A stretch of 55,019 bases of DNA from Amoeboradix gromovi. Its lineage: Eukaryota; Sanchytriomycota; Sanchytriomycetes; Sanchytriales; Sanchytriaceae. The notes under the pieces were generated by a model that was not told the origin of the DNA, did not search any database, and saw nothing but the letters and a program-made list of their open reading frames with translations. Numbering within the stretch: position 1 is the first letter of the stretch; each line of letters begins with the position of its first letter. Below are positions 27,908 to 37,716 of the stretch, one piece after another. The translations under genes were made by a program, and so were the position numbers. The DNA is taken from the NCBI GenBank assembly GCA_018985225.1, contig JADGIF010000003.1:1-55019 (forward strand), written 5' to 3'.

Positions 27908-29741
27908 ATGGTAGATAATAATCTTAAAGATTCATTTCAAAAACTAGTTGAAAGAGCCTACAAACTTGAAAATATTAATGATGAATTGATAAAAGAAGGT
28001 GTCAATATATGTTATGAAATGGCAACTAAGTCAGGCTTTAAACTATACAAGTCTGAAAAAGTCGAAGAATATTTGGTTGATTTGGTTTATGAGATGGTTC
28101 GTTTAGAGGTTTTGATAGAATTTGGCTTTGAAATCTGTACATCTGTTGGTAGAAATAAAATTATCGTGGGTTGTCGAGGTGTTGGTAAAAGTACATTGCT
28201 GAAAGTTGGTGCTAAAGTAATAGAAGCACTTTGTAAACATATTGCAGTTTACGAGTGGAATTTCGAAGAAAGACCAGCTTTAAATGAGGATGCCAGACCT
28301 ACAAAACACTTTGGCATCACATCACCTGATAGTCAAGAACTAAAAGCGGAAATCATATTGAGAAAAAAAACTGTGTTTTTGTTTATGGACGAGTTTCAAA
28401 AACTAGATGTTGATCTGCAAGACCCTAACGCTAGCGTTTCCAAAATGATTCTAAGTGACATGATGCTTTTTGCAAAGAATCCATTTTCAGTCGTATTTGT
28501 TGCCAGCAGTGTCAATTCAATTACTCGGATCGTATTTCGACATACAGGTCCTGTAAAATCACTTCTACCAAACATGAATGATCAGGTGTTTACTGTGTTA
28601 CGTGTCCCGGAACTAAGAAATGAAAACGAGATTAAGGAATTTATTGGTGGAAGAAAGCCAAATATTGACATGAATGAGTTGTTTTACTATAAAGGAGGCA
28701 TCGGTCGTGAAATGTTGGATTTCCATAAGCCTTAAACATAATGAAACAAAAATCATTATTTTTAAGGAAAAATTAAATTCATCATTATTCTTCCCAAAAA
28801 TTGTATATTGTTTATGTTCAAAGCAGCTTGAACATATCGGAATTAAATCATTTGATGACTTTGATCGTGGAAAAGCAATTCAGAAAGTTTTTGATAGAAC
28901 AACTATTCCGAGTTGCTTCATACACAATCTTTTTCACAAAAAGGATCATTCTGATCTGGGAGAAGAGTTATTTAGCCTACAAGACTTGGGTTACTTGTCG
29001 CTTATTGGTACAGATCAATATGACCTAACTTATCCAATTTGGATTGAGACAGTTGTAGAATGGTTCAAAGAAGTACCAATGAGAAATTTACATCTAGCTA
29101 CAGAAATTACACTAAATGGGTTAGGTGATGGTATAGGTTCGCCAGGTGCTTGCATGGAACGCCATATTATTGAAAAGTTTCCATCTTATCTGGAAGGCAT
29201 CATTGAATTCTATGGGATTTTGGATTTGGAGAACATAGATATTGACCAAATTACATCAAAATTATTTACATTTTCGCAAGATAAAGGCTTGGACGCTATC
29301 TTTTTCATTGAAAACGATGACAAAATTCAAATAAACTCTGTACAAGTTAAATGCGGAAAATCATTTATTACACTTGGTAACATGAAGAATCCTGATTCAG
29401 ATAATGAATCATTTGCATCTATCTTTCACAAAGCACATAAACAATTAGCTCATTTTATTAAAAACGTAGAAAATCAAGATTGGGGGAGGTTTGTCATTGG
29501 ACCATTGTATATAATAACGAGTAGATCATTAGGCCAACAAGTTACTAAAGAATTTTTAAAAAAAGAACATAATTTCATTATTGGTAGGAAAAATAATGTA
29601 TTTGAATCAACCGATGACTTCTTTAAAAATACAAAGATGTCTTTCGAGTTGATCTGTGGTTCTGAATTTGCAAAGCTATTTGGTCCTGATATTCTAAAAG
29701 CTGCAAATGTTTCAATTGATGAAAATACTGAAGCAAAATAA
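27908..29741 (+). pseudogene. Crinkler-like NTPase plus PD-(D/E)xK nuclease gene, frameshifted
   Basis: Two adjacent plus-strand frames (27908-28735 and about 28700-29741) look like one gene. The first encodes a P-loop NTPase with Walker A GCRGVGKST (residues 88-96), Walker B VFLFMDEF (156-163) and a VASSVNS sensor-like strand. The second, about 340 residues, contains LDAIFF then INSVQVKCG, the D...QxK pattern of restriction-endonuclease-fold nucleases. NTPase plus REase-like domain is the core of Crinkler (CRN/CR) proteins, known as effectors or conflict proteins in oomycetes, chytrids and Rozella. No signal peptide or N-terminal trafficking header is seen. The one-frame shift near 28700-28735 could be inactivation, sequencing error or an odd intron. 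TIR ends flank it on both sides. Confidence 0.65.
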
Positions 29742-29989
29742 ATTAATTTAATTTTTCTTATTAATTAACTATTACAAAGTAGCGTTTTGTTTTTACAGAA
29801 ATAAGAAATATGGCCTGATTTGACAAATTGTACCTAGGTCGTTTTGAGACCAAACGAGATAAATGTTTGATCTGATGAAATGTACCTACTTGATGTGATT
29901 GGATAAAAATTAATTTAAATTGAAATACTTTTGATTAGTTCAAAATTTTAACTATTTAGATGATTGGATCATGTAAACTTTATACAAGT

Positions 29990-30462
29990 GAGACATCAAA
30001 TATAAAAACCGGACTAACTTTCTTTAACAACTTGGAACATTATTTAAGAGGCGAGTGGACATTCAGCTAGTTGCGGAGTTGACGAGTATAAAAGGAGAAT
30101 AAATATTCTGTACAGCTATTCTCTTACTCTTTTATCCAATCTTTATTTCAAATAAACCTCTGATTAATATCACTGTTACTCTGTAAAAACTAGAATAGAT
30201 AAGAGTAATGATGTTAGCATAACATTACAAAACGACTCTAGAAAAGAGTACCGTCTAGGAAAATGCACCCTTTGCTTAGATGCTCAAAGACCTTTCATGT
30301 TTGAACAAGATGCAGGGTCTTCTAGTTTTATTTTAAAAAGAGGAATACAATTAATGAGAGAATCTTGGTATAATAGAAGATCTTTTATTAATGATAGCAT
30401 TTCCTCTGTATGGTGCACCTCCTTTAAAAATGAGTTAGTCTAGTTTTTATATTTGGTGTCCC
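29990..30462 (+). mobile_element. TIR element, 473 bp (copy M3)
   Basis: The left end GAGACATCAAATATAAAAAC and right end TATATTTGGTGTCCC match the other copies. AAGT precedes the left end (29986-29989), but AGAT follows the right end, so no clean duplication remains. Inside are a TATAAAAGG box at 30087-30095 and a frame ending at 30443 that reads CTLCLDAQRPFMFEQDAGSS, later SISSVWCTSFKNELV and stop. This looks like the promoter and C-terminus of a longer ancestral element joined by deletion. Confidence 0.85.
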
Positions 30463-30470
30463 AGATGCTT

Positions 30471-30525
30471 ATTTTTAAAATTTTGATACATTTTGTCTAG
30501 TCTAGTTTTTACAGAGTGTGTGCCA
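30471..30525 (+). mobile_element. Right-end fragment of the DDE-like element
   Basis: AATTTTGATACATTTTGTCTAGTC and TAGTTTTTACAGAGTGTGTGCC parallel the 27765-27817 terminus (AATTTCGATAAAAATTGTCTAGTC and TAGTTTTTACATAGCATGTCCC), quoted in pieces. Only the terminus is present, squeezed between M3 and a Fanzor relic. Confidence 0.5.
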
Positions 30526-30534
30526 TATAGAGGC

Positions 30535-30680
30535 CTATGGTAGCATAGAACATATTCTTATATGAGCCTGTTCATTCCCGCCTCAGGGTAGTAGAATAGT
30601 GAGCAGCTGGATAACGGAGTGGCCGACTAAGTCAGTTTTTCTGTTCAGCTTCTAGATTTCTTGTAAACTAGCGTCATCAA
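30535..30680 (+). mobile_element. Decayed 3' end of a Fanzor-type element (copy C)
   Basis: GAGGCCTATGGTAGCATAGA corresponds to the DRDHMxARN codons of the intact motif. CAGGGTAGTAGAATAGTGAG then CAGCTGGATAACGGAGTGG matches the conserved downstream block. The tail GATTTCTTGTAAACTAGCG is a degenerate form of the shared end. It abuts the PRL phosphatase promoter. Confidence 0.65.
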
Positions 30681-30733
30681 AAGTGGTATATAAATAAAAT
30701 GATTTTTAACTTTGACCCTTGTTTTATGCTCAG

Positions 30734-31541
30734 ATGAATGGATTACTTCCAAACTCGCACTCGGGAGAGAAGAAAACTAAATCTCAAGAGGAACTGAGAA
30801 TGGAAAGTACAAGACATTCTCCTTCAGGCTCAGTGCAATCTGCACCAATTCATCAAAATCACTTACCACCAATAAAATTTGATGGTAAAATAGATCTTCG
30901 CAGAATATTCAGTCTAATTGAGTATAAAGGACTCAGGTTTCTAATACTAGACTGTCCCACTGAAAGCACACTTCCAATTATAGTGAATGAGTTCAAAAAA
31001 TATAATGTCACAGACGTAGTTCGAGTGTGTGAACCAACATATAACACGAAAAAACTAACAGAGGAGGGGATTTCAGTACTAGATGTGCCTTATTTAGATG
31101 GCGGAACCCCTCCGCAGCATATAATCTTAAAGTTTCTTGGGTTGGTCCAGCAAAGATATAATGATTTTCCTTCCAAGAAGTCAATGCTAACTGCGTCATC
31201 ATCGCAAATACTGGAGCCGATTTCCCCAATGAAGCAAGAAGAGCTACTCTCAGTGTCTATGCCGACTGTAGCTGTTGAAAACCCGACAATTGCAGTGCAT
31301 TGTGTAGCTGGTTTAGGTAGAGCACCTGTATTAATAGCAATTGCACTGATTGAGCATGGAATGGCCAACTTAGATGCTGTTGATTTTATACGTGAAAAGA
31401 GGCGCGGTGCATTTAATAATCTTCAGATTGTGTACATTGACAGGTATTTTACGATAATTTAGATATAAGCGTGTTTTAACCAAGGAATCAGATAAAAATT
31501 GGTTTCGTACATTTGTAAATAAAATTAAAACAAGAGAATAA
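30734..31541 (+). CDS. PRL-type (PTP4A) protein tyrosine phosphatase
   Basis: The gene reads as join(30734..31443, 31463..31541), 262 aa. It has the PRL core: a general-acid loop (VLDVPYLDGGTPP), the active-site P-loop HCVAGLGRAPV with catalytic Cys and Arg, then LIEHGM, DAVDFIREKRRGAFN and QIVYIDRY. PRLs act on phospholipid or protein targets at membranes and bind CNNM Mg transporters. Unlike animal PRLs it has a roughly 45-residue Ser-rich insertion before the P-loop, an N-terminal extension and no C-terminal CaaX box. A 19-nt intron restores the C-terminal 25 residues (YKRVLTKESDKNW...). TTTTATGCTCAG just before the ATG looks like a 3' splice site, so a short upstream exon is possible. Confidence 0.85.
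31444..31462 (+). other. Ultrashort intron, 19 nt
   Basis: The sequence is GTATTTTACGATAATTTAG. Without splicing the frame stops at 31460, directly after the conserved DRY. With splicing it continues 25 codons to TAA at 31539-31541, next to an AATAAATTT-type signal. Confidence 0.8.
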
Positions 31542-31646
31542 ATTTAATTTAAGCATTCATTTATGACATTCAAGCACTGCAGGAGTAGCATCTAGAGTTC
31601 TACAAATACTTGCTAGTTAGTTTGAATATAAAATACAATTTACTTA

Positions 31647-32144
31647 CTACTGGATTCTAAAAAAAGTTGGAATAGAGTCCTTGTCTACAAAAAATCGGAG
31701 CACCAATACAATTGGCTCAGAGTAGTGATGACTTAAAACTTTATGAACAACAGTAATATTGGATGGAGTCATGTCTTCATACGAAAGAACATTATTCCAA
31801 AACCCTTCCAATGGGTTTAAAAACTTGTTTCGCTCATGTATGACGAGAAGCTGCTCATCATTTACAAATAAATAAGTATATGACTCTATACACCCTTCGT
31901 CTAATGCCATGTATGTAGACATAGAGTTTCTACACTCTCTTAACGGAAAGTTCAAAATAAAAACTGGAGTTTTCGCGTCATAGTATACCTTCAAATTTAA
32001 ATTTTCTTTGATCTTTCGTATTGGTGAATCAGTAACTGTGATACCGACTGTCTCTCCATCAATGATAAAAGCATAATGAATCTTGGGGAGAAGCTCGGCC
32101 ATAATGTTGGCTTGCTTTTTGTAGTTTTGATTTATCCAGCTCAT
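31647..32144 (-). CDS. Unknown protein, 165 aa
   Basis: The first ATG in the frame is at 32144 (MSWINQNYKKQANIMAELL); the frame stays open about 38 codons further upstream without an ATG. The protein appears globular, with alternating strands (KIHYAFIIDGETVGITVTD, KVYYDAKTPVFILNFPLREC) and an acidic C-terminal part. There is no signal peptide or membrane segment. It lies co-directionally downstream of another unrecognised gene on the minus strand and converges with the PRL gene. No family recognised. Confidence 0.55.
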   Translation of the reverse strand: MSWINQNYKKQANIMAELLPKIHYAFIIDGETVGITVTDSPIRKIKENLNLKVYYDAKTPVFILNFPLRECRNSMSTYMALDEGCIESYTYLFVNDEQLLVIHERNKFLNPLEGFWNNVLSYEDMTPSNITVVHKVLSHHYSEPIVLVLRFFVDKDSIPTFFRIQ

Positions 32145-32315
32145 GTTTAGTAAACGAACCTTTATGTGTCTAGTAGCTTGAAATGTAGGATTAATACAAA
32201 CCAATGCCTTGTTTGTTTCACGGGTATAAATGAAGTTGTTGAAAGGAGTTAAAACCAAAAATAGTTAATTTCTATTCACAGTCAACACAAACTAGTTCTT
32301 AATAACCAAAGGAAT

Positions 32316-33219
32316 TTATTTATGATAATGAGAAATCGAAAGAATGGCATGGCCTTTTGGTGATGCAAACAAAGAGTAAATAAACTTTCCAAGATCATCA
32401 TCAAGTTCTAGGAAATTAGCACGACTCTTGAATACCAGTTCCAGCAGACCGCATGGATCAGAAAACGGGAATAAACCATCATCATATTTTAGCCTACATC
32501 TTAATTGCTTCTTGATATAATCGAAAGGAATATCAGTCGTAAATAATCTTATATCTGCTTGGTATACATGCTTGTTTCCCGAGGACAGTGGGGACATTAA
32601 CAAGCCATTTTTAACTATCTTACTGCAATTATGTACTAGAAAAACAACAGATTCGTATTTCTAAATTAACATAAAGTACCAAAAAACACTCATTCAGCCT
32701 CTCCTGTTTTGACAGTGAAAATTTGAAAGTTCCCTGCTGTTGATGAGAGTGGAATATAGATTCATGGACAAGAAAGTACTTGGTATCATAGTACATTTGC
32801 AGTGTAGGCGTAGAATTTAGATGAGGAATAGAAGAGCATTTCATCGCATCCAGCATATCCGCATAACACTTGAATATCAGGATTCCACTTTTGCCTTCTA
32901 ATTGCAAAGATGCAGTAGGACAATGCCTGTAAAAGTAGTTTTTTGCAGTTTCTTCAGACCAATGATAAGGTAGTTGGATTTTCAATTGTAGATTCGGCTG
33001 CATCTTTGACCTTTGTTTTAATGATATGCCCCGAATAAACAGCGAATAAACACGTGATCGCAACAACTTTGACAGTTCGGGATTAAAGATGAATAAACTA
33101 TATAGTGTGATAACATAAATCATATCGCTACAATGCGCTCTTTTTCTAGTATTTTTTAATTTCATAAAAACTCGATTATCTTTTCTTTCATCATGGTAAA
33201 TCGCTACAAGTCGTCTCAT
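32316..33219 (-). CDS. Unknown protein, 294 aa, with one 19-nt intron
   Basis: The model is complement(join(32316..32660, 32680..33219)). The first exon starts at an ATG (MRRLVAIYHDERKDN). Unspliced, the frame stops at 32629; removing 19 nt joins ...SKQERLNECFL to KYESVVFLVHNCSK and runs through LLMSPLSSGNKH to TAA at 32316, overlapping an AATAAATT signal. The protein mixes hydrophobic strands and helices with several Cys and no clear signal peptide. The two halves were otherwise unexplained separate frames in the same orientation, which supports the model. No family recognised. Confidence 0.6.
32661..32679 (-). other. Ultrashort intron, 19 nt
   Basis: Minus-strand sequence GTACTTTATGTTAATTTAG, phase 0. 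It joins two frames of the unknown 294-aa protein and ends in TTAATTTAG, matching the shared 3' motif. No homologue was recognised, so support is from frame and motif only. Confidence 0.65.
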
Positions 33220-33264
33220 TCTAAACTTGTGATATATAGAAAGATCGTTTATAAATTGAGTTTA

Positions 33265-33640
33265 TATTTTTTCATTTTAGAAACTCTTCTAGCGATGAAA
33301 TTATTGTTCAAAAAGGGAAACAAATTGGTGGGCTGTAATAATACTTTTACCAGCAAAACGAGTTGAAGATGTGGAAAATCAATTTGGAAAAGTACTTGTA
33401 TGCAATCCCTTATCTGGAAGTGGATGGAGAGACCATATGGCAGCAAGAAACATGTATTTTAAGTAAATTTATCAACATTTAATTCAATATCAGGTTACTG
33501 GAAGTTTAAGTAACCACTGTAACAAAGCGATTGGCTTTTTCCGTTTTTTCATAGAAATTCTTGATTTTCTCTGAAATCGGGACTTTGGTGAGGATATAGA
33601 CTTTACAGAATAACAGAGAATCCAAAGCGGTTCTCTTATC
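33265..33640 (+). mobile_element. Fanzor/TnpB C-terminal relic with 3' tail (copy B)
   Basis: The plus-strand frame from about 33285 reads LLAMKLLFKKGNKLVGCNNT, then FTSKTS, a stop, and RCGK, matching the KERLKF..NESFTSKTCxxCG region. In another frame GWRDHMAARNMYFK ends at a TAA (33463-33465), matching the DRDHMxARN motif. The downstream GGTTACTGGAAGTTTAAGTA, ACCACTGTAACAAAG and GATTTTCTCTGAAATCGGGA match the conserved tail. Stops and frameshifts make it dead. Confidence 0.75.
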
Positions 33641-33716
33641 CTAATCTTTCTATCCCGCTATTTTTATGAGTTTATACTGAAGGCAAAGTTTTTACTTGAA
33701 ACAAAGTAGTTTTTAC

Positions 33717-36700
33717 ATGGGTTTAATTAAAAAGAAGAAAGAAAATGATGATGATATGAAATCGATGGAGAGCGTATCCCCAGATAAAGAAAACAAGCTG
33801 AGGAGGATTTTCAAGAAAAAGGATAATGATGAAGATGATATGAAATCTATAGACAGCATGTCTCCAGAAAAGGAAAGCAAGCTCAAAAGATTGATGAAGA
33901 AAAAGAACAGAGAAAGCGGCGAATTTTTGTCGTCTGCTGTGTCTTTGAACCCTGAAAATAGTGATGAGAAAAAGAAGCATTGGTATTCCATGAGCAGAAA
34001 GAGGCGTGAAGATGGGCCTAGTGTTGAGAGTTTGGGAAAGTCGCATGCAGAAGTAGAAGAGGAACAAATAATTCCAGAAGACCCGCCACCAAAATCCAAA
34101 AGTCGTGAGCAAGTGAACGAGGACAGCTCTCAACGATCAAGAACCAGCAGTGGTAGATCCAGAAGACGGCCATCAACTTCTGAAAAAAAGGAAGACTTTT
34201 CTACGGCATTGATGCGAAAAGATAGTAGTCCATCTGGTAGTCGAAGCAGAATGAGGGAAACAACTAAAGGTAAATCAAATGATAGCATTGAACAACCTGT
34301 GCCTGTGCCGCAGCGAACAATGTCTCGCAAGAGATCTGCATCTAACAAGTCACTGGAAAGGTCCCGCAGTCATTTAAAACGAAAGGAATCACCTCCACCA
34401 CCTATACCAACCGGAATTGTATACAAGAGTAATCCTCGCGTAGCGGAACCATCAACATCAGGACGGGAACTCCCAAAAGAGCAACTAATTGATAGGGAAG
34501 GTCCTAAGCGCGATAAAGAAAAAAATGGGCAACCAGTTGAGCGAATTCCGTCTAATAAATCCCTCGGCCGTCGCACGTCTGAGAAGTCTATAAACAAGCC
34601 AAATTTCCAGTTGCCTGCAGCCCCACCACCTGCTTTGAAAAGGAACAGAAGCCAGCATAGTGAGGACGAGTTTTTTCCAGATGCAGACGCAACTATGAAT
34701 CTTAACTCTATAACTTCAAAAACAAAAACTAAGCTAACTAAAGATACAAAGTGGCCCAAGGAAGCTCAAGAACTGTTCGATTATTTTCAGTCTGAATTTC
34801 CTTATGTTTTTGAGGAAGATTTCTCACCCGTTGTATTGGCTCTCAGTATTATGTTGGAAAAGGGACCCATTCAAGATCTTCAAACTCTAAGTCATTTAAT
34901 ATTGAAAGCTGAAAAGGCATTTGAATTACTCGTGAGTGACAGATATGACCAATTTCAATCGTCCTTGGAGACATACACTGCTTTGATTTCTAATGTATCC
35001 TTGTCAATGGAAGCTACCAAAAAGTCATATCTCAAAGGAAACGAAATTAAAGACTTCTTGGTAGAGAGAAACGAAGATTTGCTATCACTGTACAACAAGT
35101 CATTAAAACTTCAAAACACTCTGAAATCAGTTGAAATCATTCGCAAGATACAACTGGACATAGAATCTGTCGATTCTTTATTGGACAAACACCAATACCT
35201 TCAGGTTAGTAAGTTATTAAAGAAATGCCAACTCAGTTGTGACAACCCCAACTTAGAAGTCATACATAGCATGGCAAGTATTAAAAGAGACCTGTTATTT
35301 AAGATAAATGTTGTGTTTGAACGAATACTCCATGAGTTACAAGACATAATATTTTTAAATCATTCTAAATGTGCTAGCCGATGTTTATTACTGGAGGATG
35401 CATTCATCACTAAGGAGGCCACCAGAAAGGACGCTATCATAGCTGAGCTGGTACTGAAACCCACAGATGGTGCAGTTAACGAGGATTATGAGAATATGTC
35501 AGTTTTAGAGTACTTGCAGGTATTAATACTATCCGTAATAGAACTTGATAGGCAAAATGAACTAATTGATACCATATATAGGAGTGCACAGTCTCAAATG
35601 GATGAAATCATGGAGAACGCTAAGGCAGCAACAATTAGAGAGTTTGCAAATTATAAGTCAACTGCAAAACAGCCAGACACATTAAATATAGACGACTATG
35701 CTGTTAAGGTGTTGGACGCATATTTTCAATATCTTTACTCCAAGTTAATTGGCATTTTGCACTTGTTGGGATTGGTACAGGATATTTTGAAGAAATTTGT
35801 TAAGGTTAAAATATTTGAAGAATGCTGGGCCATATTCAGAAAAGAGCTTATCAATCTAATGGAATCGTTGCTTCTAGGAAACACTCTCGCAAGTCTAGAA
35901 TCATTAAAAAACGAGAAAGCCAAAAGCTTAATGTTCAAGCTTAAGAATGTTGATTTTAAACATTCACTATTTATGAAAACTAGACTGCAGCAGCAGCAGC
36001 CATCCCTTTCTTTCGATCCGTTCTCCATAAAGCTGGATAATAACACTATGCATTTGGCCAATTCCAACATATTTAATATGCTGAGCATATTCCCAAATAC
36101 CTTGGTGTTTCTCGAGTTAAGCATGAAATTAACTAGTGTGTTTAAAGATTCAGATTTAATTATGTTTTTGGATGAATGCTTTCAGCAATATTACTTTCCT
36201 CAGGTTCAGTCTCAAATAAACGACATTGTTGATCAAATTGTGATCGACAGTGATGCATTCCACCTAGAAAGCAATCAGGATTTAAGTCTACGTATAATTA
36301 AACGAACTTGTAGATTAATTAAAAGTTTGGCTACGCTGATGAGTTTATTACCATTTCATAACAATGAATATTCTCTAATTTTGTTCAACCTTATTAAAAA
36401 GATTCACGATAGATGCAAATCATATCTAGTTACTGTTTGTGCCCATAAAAGCACTTACAAATTTCTGCAAAATGATTCAATACTTAATTGCCTTGAAAAC
36501 GAATCTAATTCAATGGAAAGCAACACCTTATTGATTCAAAATGAGTTCACGTCTAACATCTGTAAAGACATAACCAAAGATGCTCTAATGAATGATTTTA
36601 CAAGTTTAGCGACTATTGCCAAGTTAAATGCATCATTAAGCTGGTTGTTAGTGGAGCTGTCAAGTACAATGACTGTTGAATCTGTAAAGATTGAATCGAA

Positions 36701-37442
36701 TCTGGTTAGTATTAACAGTATGATTAGTTTGATGGAGGACACTGTAACATCAAGTGATTCTTACTTGGACAAAGCAAGTACAAATCTATTGCAAAGCCAG
36801 CAACAAGTGCCTATTAATGCAGAGAACTTTAGAACATTTGCTGGTATCAAACTGGATGTATCAAGGCTATCCAAGCAATGCTTGTTCTCACTTAAAATGG
36901 AAATGCGATGCCATTGCTATTATTACATGGATTTGATATTTCGAGAGGGAAACTATGAGTACAACGGTAATAAGCCTGAGCCTGATCACTATGTTTATAT
37001 ATTAAACCATACTTTAAGCTTAATAGAGGATGTAATCAAGGAGCATTTGACTGCGAAAGAATTTAAATTTATCTTTTTAAACATTCAAGCGCTGTTTGAG
37101 CATTTGTTCATGACAAACCTCAAGTATATCAAGAGGATAGATGATAGCGGAATAGTAAAGATGAGAAAGAACATACTCTCGATTGAACAACATTTGAGAG
37201 ACATTGTGGATAATGTTAGCTTATTGCAAGTGGAACATTTTTATGCGAGTTTCAAATACTTTGATACAGGAAACTATGTAGATTTTATTTGCAAGGAGCA
37301 ATACCAGTATAAGATGGAAGATGTCAAGTATTTATTGGAGTTAAAAATGACCGGGGTTGCTGAAGCAGACGCAAAGATAACAACCCAGATAACAATGATA
37401 TTAGATCAACTAAGAGCCAAAAACAAAATTAGTACCAAATGA
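33717..37442 (+). CDS. SEC8: Exocyst subunit Sec8/EXOC4
   Basis: This 1241-aa protein starts at ATG 33717 (MGLIKKKKENDDD). Residues about 1-350 are a Lys/Ser/Arg-rich, probably disordered extension with a near-repeat of the DDDMKSMESVSPDKENKLRR type. The rest fits Sec8: helical bundles with RYDQFQSSLETYTALISNVS, DLLSLYNKSLKLQNTLKSVE and IDSLLDKHQYLQVSKLLKK-like segments near 410-530, then the long helical C-terminal region. Sec8 is a core subunit of the octameric exocyst that tethers secretory vesicles to the plasma membrane. Typical Sec8 is about 950-1050 aa; the excess here is the basic N-terminal tail. Followed by 275 bp without a gene. Confidence 0.8.
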   Translation: MGLIKKKKENDDDMKSMESVSPDKENKLRRIFKKKDNDEDDMKSIDSMSPEKESKLKRLMKKKNRESGEFLSSAVSLNPENSDEKKKHWYSMSRKRREDGPSVESLGKSHAEVEEEQIIPEDPPPKSKSREQVNEDSSQRSRTSSGRSRRRPSTSEKKEDFSTALMRKDSSPSGSRSRMRETTKGKSNDSIEQPVPVPQRTMSRKRSASNKSLERSRSHLKRKESPPPPIPTGIVYKSNPRVAEPSTSGRELPKEQLIDREGPKRDKEKNGQPVERIPSNKSLGRRTSEKSINKPNFQLPAAPPPALKRNRSQHSEDEFFPDADATMNLNSITSKTKTKLTKDTKWPKEAQELFDYFQSEFPYVFEEDFSPVVLALSIMLEKGPIQDLQTLSHLILKAEKAFELLVSDRYDQFQSSLETYTALISNVSLSMEATKKSYLKGNEIKDFLVERNEDLLSLYNKSLKLQNTLKSVEIIRKIQLDIESVDSLLDKHQYLQVSKLLKKCQLSCDNPNLEVIHSMASIKRDLLFKINVVFERILHELQDIIFLNHSKCASRCLLLEDAFITKEATRKDAIIAELVLKPTDGAVNEDYENMSVLEYLQVLILSVIELDRQNELIDTIYRSAQSQMDEIMENAKAATIREFANYKSTAKQPDTLNIDDYAVKVLDAYFQYLYSKLIGILHLLGLVQDILKKFVKVKIFEECWAIFRKELINLMESLLLGNTLASLESLKNEKAKSLMFKLKNVDFKHSLFMKTRLQQQQPSLSFDPFSIKLDNNTMHLANSNIFNMLSIFPNTLVFLELSMKLTSVFKDSDLIMFLDECFQQYYFPQVQSQINDIVDQIVIDSDAFHLESNQDLSLRIIKRTCRLIKSLATLMSLLPFHNNEYSLILFNLIKKIHDRCKSYLVTVCAHKSTYKFLQNDSILNCLENESNSMESNTLLIQNEFTSNICKDITKDALMNDFTSLATIAKLNASLSWLLVELSSTMTVESVKIESNLVSINSMISLMEDTVTSSDSYLDKASTNLLQSQQQVPINAENFRTFAGIKLDVSRLSKQCLFSLKMEMRCHCYYYMDLIFREGNYEYNGNKPEPDHYVYILNHTLSLIEDVIKEHLTAKEFKFIFLNIQALFEHLFMTNLKYIKRIDDSGIVKMRKNILSIEQHLRDIVDNVSLLQVEHFYASFKYFDTGNYVDFICKEQYQYKMEDVKYLLELKMTGVAEADAKITTQITMILDQLRAKNKISTK

Positions 37443-37716
37443 AACGACGTGACTATGCATTTCCAACAATTGATTTCATAAGGTTGGGAATAATAAATTT
37501 ATCTACTGTAACTATCATACAAAGTGTGCTGCTGAGCTATGTATCAAATCAACCTCTTCAAGTCGATCATTGACTCTAGTTTAGCAGAGAAGAAAGGACT
37601 GCCAACCTTTTTTTCTACTTATAAGTGACGAAATATGAGGAGCGCTGTGAAATATAGTAAGCAATTTAACAATGGGTGTCCTAAGCTAAGTAAATATAAT
37701 TTACTAAAATTTCAAG

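Noticed and set aside
28705-28720. A 16-nt intron joining the two Crinkler-like frames
   Set aside because: GTTGGATTTCCATAAG keeps frame, but it is shorter than every supported intron and lacks the NTAAY motif. A frameshift is simpler.
30180-30517. Nested element with ends CTCTGTAAAAACTAGA and TCTAGTTTTTACAGAG
   Set aside because: The inverse match is exact, but the left motif lies inside M3 where M4 has ordinary diverged sequence, and the right one belongs to a separate terminus fragment. It is probably chance from shared AAAAACTAG words.
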